Source of the DNA: Orbilia blumenaviensis
Lineage: Eukaryota; Ascomycota; Orbiliomycetes; Orbiliales; Orbiliaceae
Assembly (NCBI GenBank): GCA_036872755.1
Contig: JAVHNS010000007.1
Location: 372,001-436,000, forward strand
Reading direction: 5' to 3'
DNA length: 64,000 nucleotides
Shown one piece after another: positions 12,701 to 23,618 of the stretch (position 1 is its first letter; every line of letters starts with the position of its first letter). Below the pieces are notes generated by a model. It had not been told where the DNA came from. It ran no database searches and saw nothing but the letters and a program-made list of their open reading frames with translations. The position numbers and the translations under genes are program-made.

Positions 12701-15293
12701 CCCGTAGACTAGCCTGTCCGGCCCATGCGAGAAGTGCTTCCTTACCCGAGAATTTACAGGCTTTCCTATGGGCTGGTTCTGGTGGTCCTTCCCGTACACG
12801 GTACCCACCTAGCCCCTCCAGTTCGGTTTAGCGAGTTGGAGGCTTCTTTCCACGCTATTGGAGCTTGGAAGACCTTTGGTATCCGATTCGTCTATGGTTT
12901 CTGGTAGCCGCCCGCAACCTGACAGGGACCCAAACGGGTCTGGCTTTCTATTTGCTGCGGCGTGTTGAACATTCCTTTGGATTCCCACCAGTGACCTCAA
13001 CCGGACGGCAGGCCCTCGTCCGTATAAGCTTGGTCTCAGATCAGCTCAGGAGAGATGTGCACTTCCCGCTGCCGATGCAGATGACCGTCGCTTTTTCAGG
13101 TACAGAGTATGATTGATTGATTGAATTTAATTCGATTTGGATTCATGATTCAAAGGAAAGGAACGGAATTGGTAGGAGGGATTACGCCTAATCGAATCGA
13201 GACATTCTGCTTACCCGCAACTGCAACGGCCGGAGCTATTATATTTTACTACCAAACTTTAAATGAAAACCGTGGGTATTGATAAAGCAAGGGCAGCCCC
13301 GAGGCTGGGAATGGTGTGTGTGTAGTGCACTGCGCCTTTTTTAAATTTTGGCGTTCTGAACATTCCCATCCTGTACGTATGTACTCTAGTACTCGAGAGA
13401 AGTTGACTAACTTGGAGGGAAAAGATGCAACGGACGGGATCGCTTAATGTGCGATCGACCGGGTGCATATACAGGACCTATGTAAGTACTTAAGTGAGGC
13501 CTTAAGCATGTATGCCGCCTGTAAGTTAATTAGTACTCGGTCATGTTAATATCGATGTATCCTGTCGAACTAGACCGTGCAAATCTGCCTAAGGTCTCCA
13601 CTTCTGTCCCGTCTCTACATAATCAATCCAGAGGATCTTGTCACCAGAGTTCCGCTGCGACCAGGGCGGGCGCTCGTCCTCCTCCTTGACCGCATGAACT
13701 TACCCCGGTCAATTGTTCGCACAGAAAGAGAATACCAAAAAATTTTGGAGGGAGAAAAAAAAAAAACTTGCAGCGCTTTTTCTCCATCCAGTTTGCGAAA
13801 GATGCCGATAGTGCCATATTATCCCCAGAAGTAGCCTAGTGATCCCCAGAAGCTTCAGTTCGCGAAAAAGTCTCGAGAGATATAAACCCATACGAAGTCC
13901 CTTTGGAACTATCATAAAGTGACCTGCGAGGGCTTATGTAGTAGGATATCGTAATCCTACCCTTGCGCTTGCCGTATGCCTTCAAAACCCACATCTCGCA
14001 CCCCGGTCTCTACCCCTCTCCCCCGCCTAGTTTGTTGAGATTTCGGCTTTCAGTTCGCAAGTTCCTCTTTCATCGAATCGGCCCTATTTCGCCTGCTCAC
14101 GCCTGCTCTTTAAATTTTGCTTTTCTTCAGAGTGTGTTTGTCTATGGCCACCCTAGTTAGACAGAGTTGACTCCTCGGCCCTCAGCTCCTCCCTTAGGCG
14201 ACTTTTGTGGTCTCCTCCACGTTGAGCGCCGTTTATGCGATCGTATTGTGTAGTGTCCCAGAAATCAGAATCAGCAGCCAGAAAAAGCGCCATCATCTAA
14301 GCCATTCCGTGCCCCTCCACCGTAGTCCGACAATTTGGAACATGACGAAGGTTCGGACGGACAGTGTGATAGACTGACTGCATATGCATGGTGGGGTCGG
14401 ACAAAAAAACGAATTAATCAACGACCTTGTAGGAAGGAACCAGAAAAGAACCCACCCTCCTCAAGCCGGCTAGAAGGGTGTGCGACCTGATTTAGCTCCG
14501 GTGCCTCACAGGTAACTGGCCATCAGGACCTTTCCCTCCCCCCATCGTCCTCATTTGCAGGCGCACCTGGTTCATGTCGACTCAAGTTAGCTAACCGGAC
14601 AATAAGTTAGAAGCCGTGAAAGAAGAAAAAAGCCATACCAGACATACTTGGTACTGACCTGCCTCCATCCCGCTGCGCAGGAGTCCCCGACAAAAGAAAA
14701 GAGTCTTAGAGGAACGGGCTGGGTCGCATGGGATAACTCGTGAAATCGGTACCTTGCTCTTATTATATATCCCAAGGCCTCGCCCTTCTTTCCTTCTTTT
14801 GCATACTTCATCTGAACATATTTTATATCGATACCGGCTGTCGTCGAATCTCTTTCTGTTTGTTCGTATCGTCGTCGCACCATTTGTTGGAATCGGACCA
14901 GGAACGTTGTTCTATTCGTCAGCCATCCGCTTTTCACAGACCAACAGCAGCGCCGCTATATAGAAACATCGTCGTTCACGTTTCAGAGCTACATTCCCGG
15001 ACCCCGAGCCGCTTTGTGGGACGAGACGTTTCAAAGATAGATCCTAGGCTGCTCCCTTTCTATAAAAACCCTTCCGTTTCTCTCGATGCCTCTTGAAACC
15101 CTCGCATAGCAGCGATATCAATCATACCAGGCGGGGTTCAACCTTCCGACTTCGACCTCGTCCCCAACACATTCGCATTCAACGATAAACTTTAGCTTAG
15201 CTTAGGCCATTTAAATATCATCCCGTTCGCAACATCGCACTGACGACCATACCGCTGGGGACTGAGCTGTTATTTTGGGAAACCTCGTCGGAC
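9778..15293. other. 5.5-kb region without a supported gene
   Basis: Only short open frames broken by stops occur. Between 10030 and 10908 four short minus-strand frames follow one another, but no family motif or splice model joins them. No transposon ends or long repeats were seen. The last 500 bp or so (about 14.8-15.29 kb), CT-rich with a TATATAT element near 14764, looks like promoter and 5' leader of the F-box gene. Confidence 0.5.
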
Positions 15294-16697
15294 ATGTTGG
15301 AGAGACCGTGGGACGCAAATTACGTTCCAGCGACGGCGTATGGTGCACAAGTGCGACACAAGGTTCCCAGCACCAGTAGTCATGTACATGTCTACGGCGC
15401 ACAATATCCGTCGCAGGCGCAACCATCTACCTATAACGGCTCATCATCATATGCCACATCTTCACAGTACAACAACATTTACAGTTCATCATCATCACAC
15501 CAGTACCAGGTTCCAAGCTTACGCCATTCCAAAAGTCAAGGGAAATCATCAAGCGGCTCTCAGTTTGTTCGCAGGAGGACAAGGAGAACAATGAAGACCT
15601 TACCTGACGAAGTACTGGCGAAGATATTTCGATATGCTAGCCACGACTCCGTTCATTACGACCGGAAAGGTCGGAGAGAAGTGCTTTACGGTAGACAAAC
15701 CTTACTCTGTATTGCACTCGCTTCCAAGAAGTTCCACTGGATCGTGACACCACTCTTATATGAGCGCTTGGAAATACATCCTCAGAACGAAGCTCTTATT
15801 CGAGAAACACTTGCAGAGTAAGCCGTCCTAAACAAATATTTAGCCCCTTACTCCCCTTTGTTGCACAAAAGCTTAATCGACTAACACGGTTTATCCATTC
15901 GTTCAGGGACCCGACTCTTACAAAGCACATCAACCATTTGCGGGTTCAAATGCCAAAGAGGTTTCGTACCTGGGTAATGAAGTACAACTTCTCACCTATT
16001 AGCTTCGAGCTTGCGTCCAACTATGGTACAGACCTGGACATTCTGCACCATTTCAGAATAGATCCTTACAGTCTAAGACGGCTGCACATCGGGGACGCCA
16101 TGAGCGTCGACTCTCGTATGTGCAAATACATCGCCAGCAATTTCACACGATTGGAAGATATCACCATCGAAAGCCCGGTCTCATTCCATTCCCAGTGGAA
16201 CTCCGACGGATTGGTAAGAATAAGCTTTCCTGTTTGAATTTAGATTTCCCGTACCTGGCCTAGAATGCTGATTTACATTCCTTGCACAGGAGCGGACCGT
16301 TTCATTCTTCTTCCCACTGCGGAGATTGAAACATCTTCGGCTGCACGTTAATATGAACCCCAGCCGCACCGCTAACATTCCACCGGAAAGTACCTGGGCG
16401 GATCTAGTCCGTTTTCTTCCCAAGGTCCCGGAGAGGCTCCAGACCCTCACCTTCGGGTCCTTAGGCAAAAACGAAGAATACCTTTCCGTTTCAGAATCTC
16501 TAGTTAGATGTGTTGCGTACTCTAGTAACCCACCATCTAAACGCAAGGGTGATAAGAGGTTGAACTCTGATGGCGTCTGGAGTGGCCGTGGCACCAAATG
16601 GTGGAAGATCGATATCCCCGAATACCTCAAAGACCGAATCACTGTTCTGGAGCGCTGGGGCGTGCGACTTAAGCTCGATGAACTTTACCTCTACTAG
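15294..16697 (+). CDS. F-box protein (412 aa)
   Basis: Proposed structure: exons 15294-15817, 15907-16213 and 16290-16697. Donors are GTAAGC and GTAAGA, acceptors are CAG, and all junctions keep frame. Residues 1-98 are Ser/Tyr/Gln-rich low complexity. The F-box begins at about residue 101 with KTLPDEVLAKIFRYAS, the usual L-P-x-E-V/I-L-x-x-I-F pattern that binds Skp1 in SCF ubiquitin ligases. The rest has short leucine/arginine segments (FPLRRLKHLRLHV, ERLQTLTFGSL) like irregular leucine-rich repeats, which would bind the substrate. The substrate is unknown. A 16-residue acidic/basic C-terminus ends in LDELYLY. The start is the first in-frame ATG. Confidence 0.82.
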
Positions 16698-19600
16698 GAC
16701 GAAACTTTACGATTCCTAAATAAGCGACCACCACCGTACCCTTCATAGCGACCTGTCATTATCGAATTTAACATTCCTCTTTTTCTGGAATATGCGTGCC
16801 CTCATGACTTATAACGGCTTTCTACGACCCCTTACCTACGGCTGATTACATGACCTACTAAGATTTGACTCAAGGCAACTTGGATCTCCTCATACTATTC
16901 AGCGACGCATACACAGCACAGATTAATCGCTTTCCCTTCTCATTTCTTTTGTTCCTATCCCCTCCTTTTTTCCATTTCCCAGTCTGTATTAACGTCCAGT
17001 TTCCCTTACATTGCCAGCCCAATTATTTTCCATTTGTTCATGGCGTTTTCGGTACCAGATCTATTGGTGTGCTACCTGAAGTTTTACTTTCGTCGGATCT
17101 CTGCTTTTGCCAATTTCGCTTTACTACTAGATGCGCTGGCGTTTTGTTTCTGAAGCGATGTGATATTTGTCTTTACTTTACTTTATATTGACGATTCATG
17201 TAGCTAGCTTTTTTGGAGCGATTTTTCCTTGTCACTATGAAGCTACGCATGGCGTTCCAGACATATATTTAGGAGTCTACGGGAGTTGTCCTTTCTTTTT
17301 ATTCTTTTTTGGATCTTCGAAGTTTTGAATTTTGACTACATGCATATTAACATGAGCACTGGTTGTTTCCTCTCTCCTTTTAGTCCCTTTGTTAGATTTT
17401 TTCTTCTCTACTCAATGACAAATCTTTCTAAATGTTCGTTTGAATTTCGCGATGTTCTTTTTCAAGGTATATATTTCTTTTCACCCTTCCCCGTCTGGTT
17501 TACGAGACAATATTTCCGGTTTCTTCCTGTAATACCTTAATACTCATTTTTTGGCCATTGACTTCCACGACTTCTGGTTTTTAGTTAAAAGATGCATATA
17601 TTTCTAATGAATATAACGGATATATTTTTTATTCCCGGAAAAAATCCAACATTTCTATCCCCTGGTTTCTCCTTGGGAAGAACCAACACGGGCCATACGA
17701 CCCCATCGTTAAAAAAAAAACAGGTTGGGTCTTTCTCGGTCTCGTAAACCAGCCTCAACGAAGCAGAGCATTTCTTTCTCTCTTTCAGAACGCCTTGCCG
17801 TTACGTTTTTACTCACCATGACTACCCACCCTTTTTAGCCCCTCAATTCTGGCTTGTGATCATGACCAGGGGTGCACGTTAGTGGGGTGAGCATGGGGTA
17901 AGCCGTTTTTCCCCACCCCGTAACCACTCTCTCCAATTCGGACAATGGCCCCTTGTGATAAGTCCATCTGCTTGCTGTCTCCTTCCCTCCCAAAATAAAA
18001 AATTCAACAAGCTGCTGACGACATACTGTTCACGATGGCATGTATTAAAAAGGGAAAGTCACTGGAAGGTTCTAGTAAACAAAATAGTGTTTCTTCACTA
18101 GTTTGACTGTTTGGTTTTTGAGTTTGGCTAGTCAGCCCTGGAGACCGCCGATGAAGAGTATACAGGAACCCGTGCTTGCAGTAGCAGCCGGTCTTTTGAG
18201 CTATGAAAAACAAGTCTGATCAAGACTAGAAGATTTTCCTCTTTTTTGAAAAATTTGGCAATCGGATATCGCGCGACGGATAGTATGTATACCAGGGAAA
18301 TAGGGTACTAATCCCTTTTTTAAATTTCGAGCTTCTTAAACTATCAATCGATTCGATTCGATTCGGCTGCGTTAAACCCGAAGTTCTACGCTAATCGCTA
18401 GCATAATCCGATAATTATAGCTTCGATAACGCGCATTAATCACTTATCGATAAATTTGTACTCTCAAGCTAAGCCGTATTACCCCTCTCTCTCCGACTAA
18501 GATAAATAAAAAAAAGCACGCCCCGCATCTCAACAATTCTAATAGATTTATTGTTATTTTTTATTTGTCTTCGTGAGACTTTAGGGGGGAATACCCATCT
18601 GACCATTGACAGAAACGATGGAGTCCAAGCGATGTGCAGAAATCGTGCGCCTTAGCGTACATTTATATGTAATGTATATGTAAACTGCACATGTAAGTAC
18701 TGCAGAATGCAACTCCACGGTGCAGAGCTTGCATCTGATAGCTATATAGCTACGAGCTGCAGCTGTACATAGCTATCAAAAGCAGGAAATTTAAGCTTGA
18801 TGCAAAAATAATAATCTGGCAATGAAAAAGTTACATTCTTGTGACATATCTGGCATCAAGTAGCAATTACATCGATCCTCCCACGCCATAATTATTTTTT
18901 GTCGAGCTATTTGACTCATACAAACCGAAGAAACTATTGATCGGGCGGGTTGCAGGCCCCCTTGTCTGCCTATGTTCTCCCTGTACATTTTTTGAGATCT
19001 GGTCAGATGATCATATGACTGGGGCTTTCGTATTAGGGCGAATGAATGGATCCCAGCATGCGATTGGAGGAGTTTGATTGGTTAACTTGGTTCGTGCTGG
19101 TGCAGATAATAAAGGTGTTTGTTCATTGTTCGAGACTGTGCCTGACGTCGTTTGTGTATTCCAACAATTTCGAGCAATTGAAGTCCTAGGCTTAGTCATC
19201 TGTTGTATTTTTGATGTAACAACGCAAATATTCACAACACAATGTCATCTTCGACTCGACTCTACTCCCAGCTACGGGCCAACATGACAGACAATTTTTC
19301 GTTTACGGGGAGTACCTTACGAAATGCTACATTACTCAAGATCTACGAGTAACTTGAGAAGAAAATAGAAGTCACGCAAAAAAAATTTTTTCTTATATTC
19401 CTATGCTGGTTCGTGATTTAAAAGTAGAGGTGGACATGATGAAGTGGGAGGGGGAGAGAAGAAGCAGGGGCATAAGAATGAGCATAAGGACAAAGAAACG
19501 GCAAAGCGAAAAAAAAGTTAAAAATTAGAAACCCGTGATTCAGGGTAAAGGTTAAAGTGCCTTCTATATTGGAATGAGATATTAGAATCCTTCGCTGCAT

Positions 19601-19765
19601 GGTTGCTATGATTGGGGAGGGCTTACCTCGTATCGTTTATTCTTGGGCCGATACTTAGGGTCGAAAATATAGAGATGTTCAAGACTGATTTCAGGTCAAG
19701 ATGACCGTTGCTAGTCAGCAAGAAGAGGAAAGAGAAAAAAAAGGTGTCTCTCTCTCATGGCCTTT
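16698..19765. other. 3-kb convergent intergenic region
   Basis: The first kilobase (about 16.9-17.65 kb) is very T-rich on the + strand and probably contains the F-box 3' UTR. The rest is AT-rich with stops in all frames. A perfect 10-bp inverted repeat lies at 18736-18778. No gene was supported. Confidence 0.55.
18736..18778. repeat. Inverted repeat / potential hairpin
   Basis: TGATAGCTAT at 18736-18745 is matched by its exact reverse complement ATAGCTATCA at 18769-18778. The 23-nt loop itself contains the palindrome AGCTGCAGCT. No gene lies close by. Confidence 0.8.
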
Positions 19766-21111
19766 TCAACCGGAGCCCTCATCTACGGCGTTAACGTTCC
19801 AACGTTTTAGGTCGTCCCAGCTGGAGCGCTTACGTCGCCCGCCCTCCGAGACAGTATCTCCCTCGGTCCCTGGGAACTCAAGGCCCACAAGCTGTGAGAC
19901 GGCTTCTGGGTGGCCTTCGGCTTTAGGGCACTCAGCTCTAGCACTCCCTTCTGGGGCTGGTGCTTCATTATCAACCTCGAGGTCGATTAGCAACCCGGCA
20001 GGAAGCTCGGAGCGCAGGATCTGTTCAGCCTCAGCCTCAGCCTCAGCCCTAGCCTGTCCCTTGCGCCATTCAAGGATACGACGGATTTGAATATCGGTAA
20101 GACTTGGGACTTCCGTCAGAGCCTGTTTTTCCGCGTGACTCTGCGCAATCTCCAACACGACCATTTCCCTTGGCCGAGCGGCCAAACGGGCGACCTGTGC
20201 TGGAATAGGCGGAAGAGGTGGCGGGGCACCAAACGTTTTGATGGACCTAGGAGCTGGTTCTGTTTTAAATCAGTTTTAAAGTTTTTGGGTGCGGAAACTA
20301 ATTAGGTTTTCGATTAACGTACCTTCAAATTCGCTCTCTTCTTGGATGGTAGATGGAGTTTGACGAGCCATCTGCTGTGGTGGGACGGTGCTACTAGCGA
20401 CTTTGCTGCTGTTCGAAGCAGTCCCAAAAGGATCGATATCTCCGACGTCGAAAACTGCTGGCGGTCTAACGGTTCCGCGTGGCTTAACGGTGATAGCGTG
20501 ATAAACAGAGTTTTCCAAGGCCTGAAGTTTGACCAGATAGTCGGCAGTGATCGGCTGCCAGATGACTTGGTGCTTTGGTTGCTTTGGTGGGGCTGGTGGC
20601 TCGACCATAGCGAATGATTGGAGGCTCGCTCCAACAGAGCCGCTTGGACCGGCAACGTTGCTTGAATCGTAGGCCGGACCAACAGGGAGAGGAGCGGGAC
20701 AGGCACTTCCGATGACAAGAACATTGGCAACGGCCGGAGTGTTGGATTCGCCAGTGCGACTAGCAACGGCAGGAGCGTTGGAACCGATAGGGAGGTTGCC
20801 AGCGACGACTGGGATACCGACAGCTGGACCGGCGGGGGTCACAGCGTCAGTGGCAACAGGTGTGCCTGTATCAGTCATGAAAGCACCGGCCCCGGCACGG
20901 TTCCCGAAGAACTGTTTGAAGCAGGAAAATATAGGTGAGCTAGAATTCTTTAAAGAAAGCGAAGAAAAGATGAATTGATAAATGGAAAGGTAGAATGCGT
21001 GGAGAGATGGTGATGGGAAGTTTGTGAACACGAAAAAAGGGTTCATCAGCGGGTTAGGGTTGGGCATCAAAGTATATGCAGTATGGCTATGTTTACCTGT
21101 CCTGGGGCCAT
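19766..21111 (-). CDS. Unrecognised low-complexity protein (365 aa)
   Basis: Proposed structure on the minus strand: exons 21111-21097 (MAPGQ), 20911-20323 and 20259-19766, phases 0 and 1, with donors GTAAAC and GTACGT and CAG acceptors. The tiny first exon is chosen because the second exon opens with FFGNRAGAGAFM, and the open frame above it runs into AT-rich sequence with intron-like ends; starting at the internal ATG of that exon is possible. The N-terminal half is Ala/Pro/Val/Gly-rich. A more ordered core (HQVIWQPITADYLVKLQALE) follows, then a Pro stretch, a charged helix (IQIRRILEWRKGQARAEAEA) and an acidic tail ending VDEGSG. I recognise no domain and no catalytic motif. It is downstream of, and on the same strand as, another unrecognised gene. 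Confidence 0.65.
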
Positions 21112-21580
21112 GGCCTTCTACCAGAGCCCGATCAAGCTTGCCCTAAAGGACAAACACAAAGGGGCAGCGATTCTACGAGCAAGCTCGATAGAAGCAAGAT
21201 AGGCTAATCGGCGCTAAGATCGGGGGAGGGAGAGGAGAGGGGGGCCAGAGCAAAGAGGAGGGGTAGGATGATGATGATGGTGATGGTGATGATGAAGACG
21301 CGACGATGCAGGAATGCGAAGGGGAGGGGACGTATGATGCGGAATGAAGGTGATGGAAGACAGGTTGAAGGGCAGTGGAGCAGCTTTTATAGCGTAGTGG
21401 CTCAGCACGAAGGCTCATGGCGCGTATTGCTGGAAAGCGTAGGGGGGCTTTGGGCTGCGCGTCATCCAGCGTGGATACACGTAATCCCCCAGACGTCCAG
21501 GTTACGCAGACAGCTGGCCAATCCTCTGATATTGCACAAGTCTCACCTCCAGCCTTGAGCATGGCCTCACCTTCCTGCAT
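21112..21580. other. Spacer between two minus-strand genes
   Basis: Purine-rich on the + strand, with GATGAT/GGTGAT microsatellite-like repeats at about 21268-21297. An open minus-strand frame of 135 codons crosses it (21580-21173), but its composition (Ser/Pro/His runs from the microsatellite) looks non-coding. It is more likely a 3' UTR plus the promoter of the next gene. Confidence 0.5.
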
Positions 21581-22324
21581 TTATGTCTGCAATGCTAGTG
21601 AAGGTACTGTATAAAAACAAAACAACCTCCATACTTACATATTCAAAATTCATTTCAGCATCATTCATCATATGTTTGCACCTACGACGGAGCTCGACAG
21701 ACGCAACGTTCTGCCATTTAGTGTGACAGATTGCCTTTCGGAGTGTCTTTTGCTCGAGTGGAGAAACAGGACGGTTCCATTTGACAGCAATGAGTCTGTT
21801 GACCCCGAACTTAGCGGTTCCGAGCAATCTAGCGATATCCTCGGTCATAGTCGCCTCCGTGCCAACAGAGATCCAACCGCGGAAGCCGACCTCGTTTCGA
21901 ACACTGATCTTTAAGTAAGGAAGAGAAGTTAGCATCATGCCTATCCTTTGTACTATCAAGGGTGTATATGCTATCTAAGCCAAGTAATAGGATATATTTT
22001 ACTTACCCTTGGAAAGCCTGAGACAGAATGCTTGTCATAAATATACAAGACCAATGCTCCGGTACCCTCAGCCCAGTAGATGGTGGCTGACTTGCTGTTC
22101 ATGGACATACGAACCACTTGGTTGGAGGTTGGAGATGGAAAGCAAACCTCGATGACATCACCTCGTCTGGCGATCAATTCCACCGGCTGGCCTCGACGAC
22201 CGCGAATGTGGTTGCTACCCGCGAAGGTAACAGACTCGCACACCCTAGTGACCAAAAGGGCATGAGGGTGAGGATTAGGGTGCGGATGGTGATGATAATG
22301 GTGAGGATGGTTGCTGGTAGCCAT
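21581..22324 (-). CDS. Unrecognised protein with His-rich N-terminus (about 197 aa)
   Basis: Proposed structure on the minus strand: exons 22324-22007, 21908-21639 and a terminal 21586-21581 carrying only Thr-stop. Donors are two perfect GTAAGT sites and both introns are phase 0. If the last intron is retained, the protein ends 22 residues later instead. Using a downstream AG at 21575 would extend it into an open frame. The protein begins MATSNHPHHYHHHPHP, a His/Pro-rich leader, then has a beta-rich part (GQPVELIARRGDVIEVCFPS) and a basic helical end (ELRRRCKHMMNDAEM). It contains no family motif known to me. It is divergent from the carotenoid gene, with 1.3 kb between. Confidence 0.65.
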
Positions 22325-23618
22325 TTTTGCAACGTGAATTGGTCCAGGAATAGAGTCTTTTCACGATACTTGACCTTCACAGCGATATAGGATCGAAAGA
22401 AAGGGGGTTTGACGATTAAAGGTCACAATTGTGATAGGGACGATTGATACTGTCAAATAAATGCAGGTATGCGGCCTCTGCTGACTGACTGTTGGTATTT
22501 TGTATGGTTGGTGAAGGAAAGAGGAAGATGCTTGTAGGAAGGAAGAAGAAAAAGGTATAAATAGTGGAGGAAACCAGACTAGGAGGATGGGATATGGGAA
22601 AATTAAGATCTAAGTTTGTAGTGACTACCTAAGTAGGTAGTAGGTAGGCAGTATACTGAGGTCAACTTTCAAAAAAAAATAAGGTAGGATAGCACATAAG
22701 AGCCACTACAAAAATCACGATAACTACTTGCTCGCCATCACCGTTATTTGAGCATCACAAAGTACCTAGGTAAGTACGATTCTAACTCCACAGTGTATTC
22801 TACGGCGATACGTTGCATTTTGAGTGTTGGATCCGAATCAGGAAGCCTTCCAGATATGGTTACGGTCTGTCGTTTAAATCAAGCCACGACACTCGCCACG
22901 ATACTCCCGATTCCTAGTCGGAATCCACATGGGACCTGCATCACCGACGATCGGCGTCGAAAAATTGACTCGAGGGTACATATGCCAGAAAAAGCAAAAG
23001 TCTTAGCGTCATGCATTTGATGAAGTAGACTAGATACTATCCATTTGTTTATATGCCCCTGTATGACATCCGGAATACTATGGATGCGGTCGCACCTGAG
23101 CTCAATTCAGAAGGGCTTAGCTGCCCTGCCAAACCGAAACGTAAGGAATCGTGGGCGGGAATTTCGGCCTGCAGGATTGGGGGCATAAACGGCTTGGAAG
23201 TCTTGAAGCAATGGAGCATAACATATAAAATGGACATGAATCATGACTGAATGGATAACTTGGAATTCCAGCAGCCTAGTCCTCCTGGCGACCATTGTAC
23301 AGTTCTTTGTTTAGACTTGGCGTACCAGGACACAAAAACCAACGTTCAAGCAACCTTCTACGAAACCTCGCCATTTTATATAAAATTTACTCTCAAAGAC
23401 TGAGCTTAGTGTTCAAGCTCGATATTATATTACCCTTCTCCCTTTTAATTTCATTTGACATTTATGATACTCTTACGGTATATATTAGAATCTGGATCAC
23501 GAGAATCTGATATAGCATCATACCACTAAGCCTATGGGACAGTGGTAGCATATAAATTAACTAGATGCAAAATTTGCACACACAGTGAAGTTAGGTTTAT
23601 AAAGTTTTTTGATATAAA
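22325..23618. other. Divergent promoter region upstream of the carotenoid locus
   Basis: AT-rich DNA between a minus-strand orphan gene and the plus-strand carotenoid gene. Several GGTAGG/CTAGGTAAG-like short repeats occur at about 22625-22775. A pair of GAT-containing boxes (GGATCAC and CTGATA) lies at about 23490-23512, roughly 110 bp before the start. No gene was supported. Confidence 0.5.

Noticed and set aside
9778..15293. Transposon remnants in the long gene-free stretch
   Set aside because: No terminal repeats, target-site duplications, transposase or reverse-transcriptase motifs were seen by eye.
21173..21580. 135-codon minus-strand frame that could extend the His-rich protein
   Set aside because: Joining requires a less usual acceptor, and the product becomes Ser/Pro/His low complexity from a GAT microsatellite; the short ending is simpler, though not proven.
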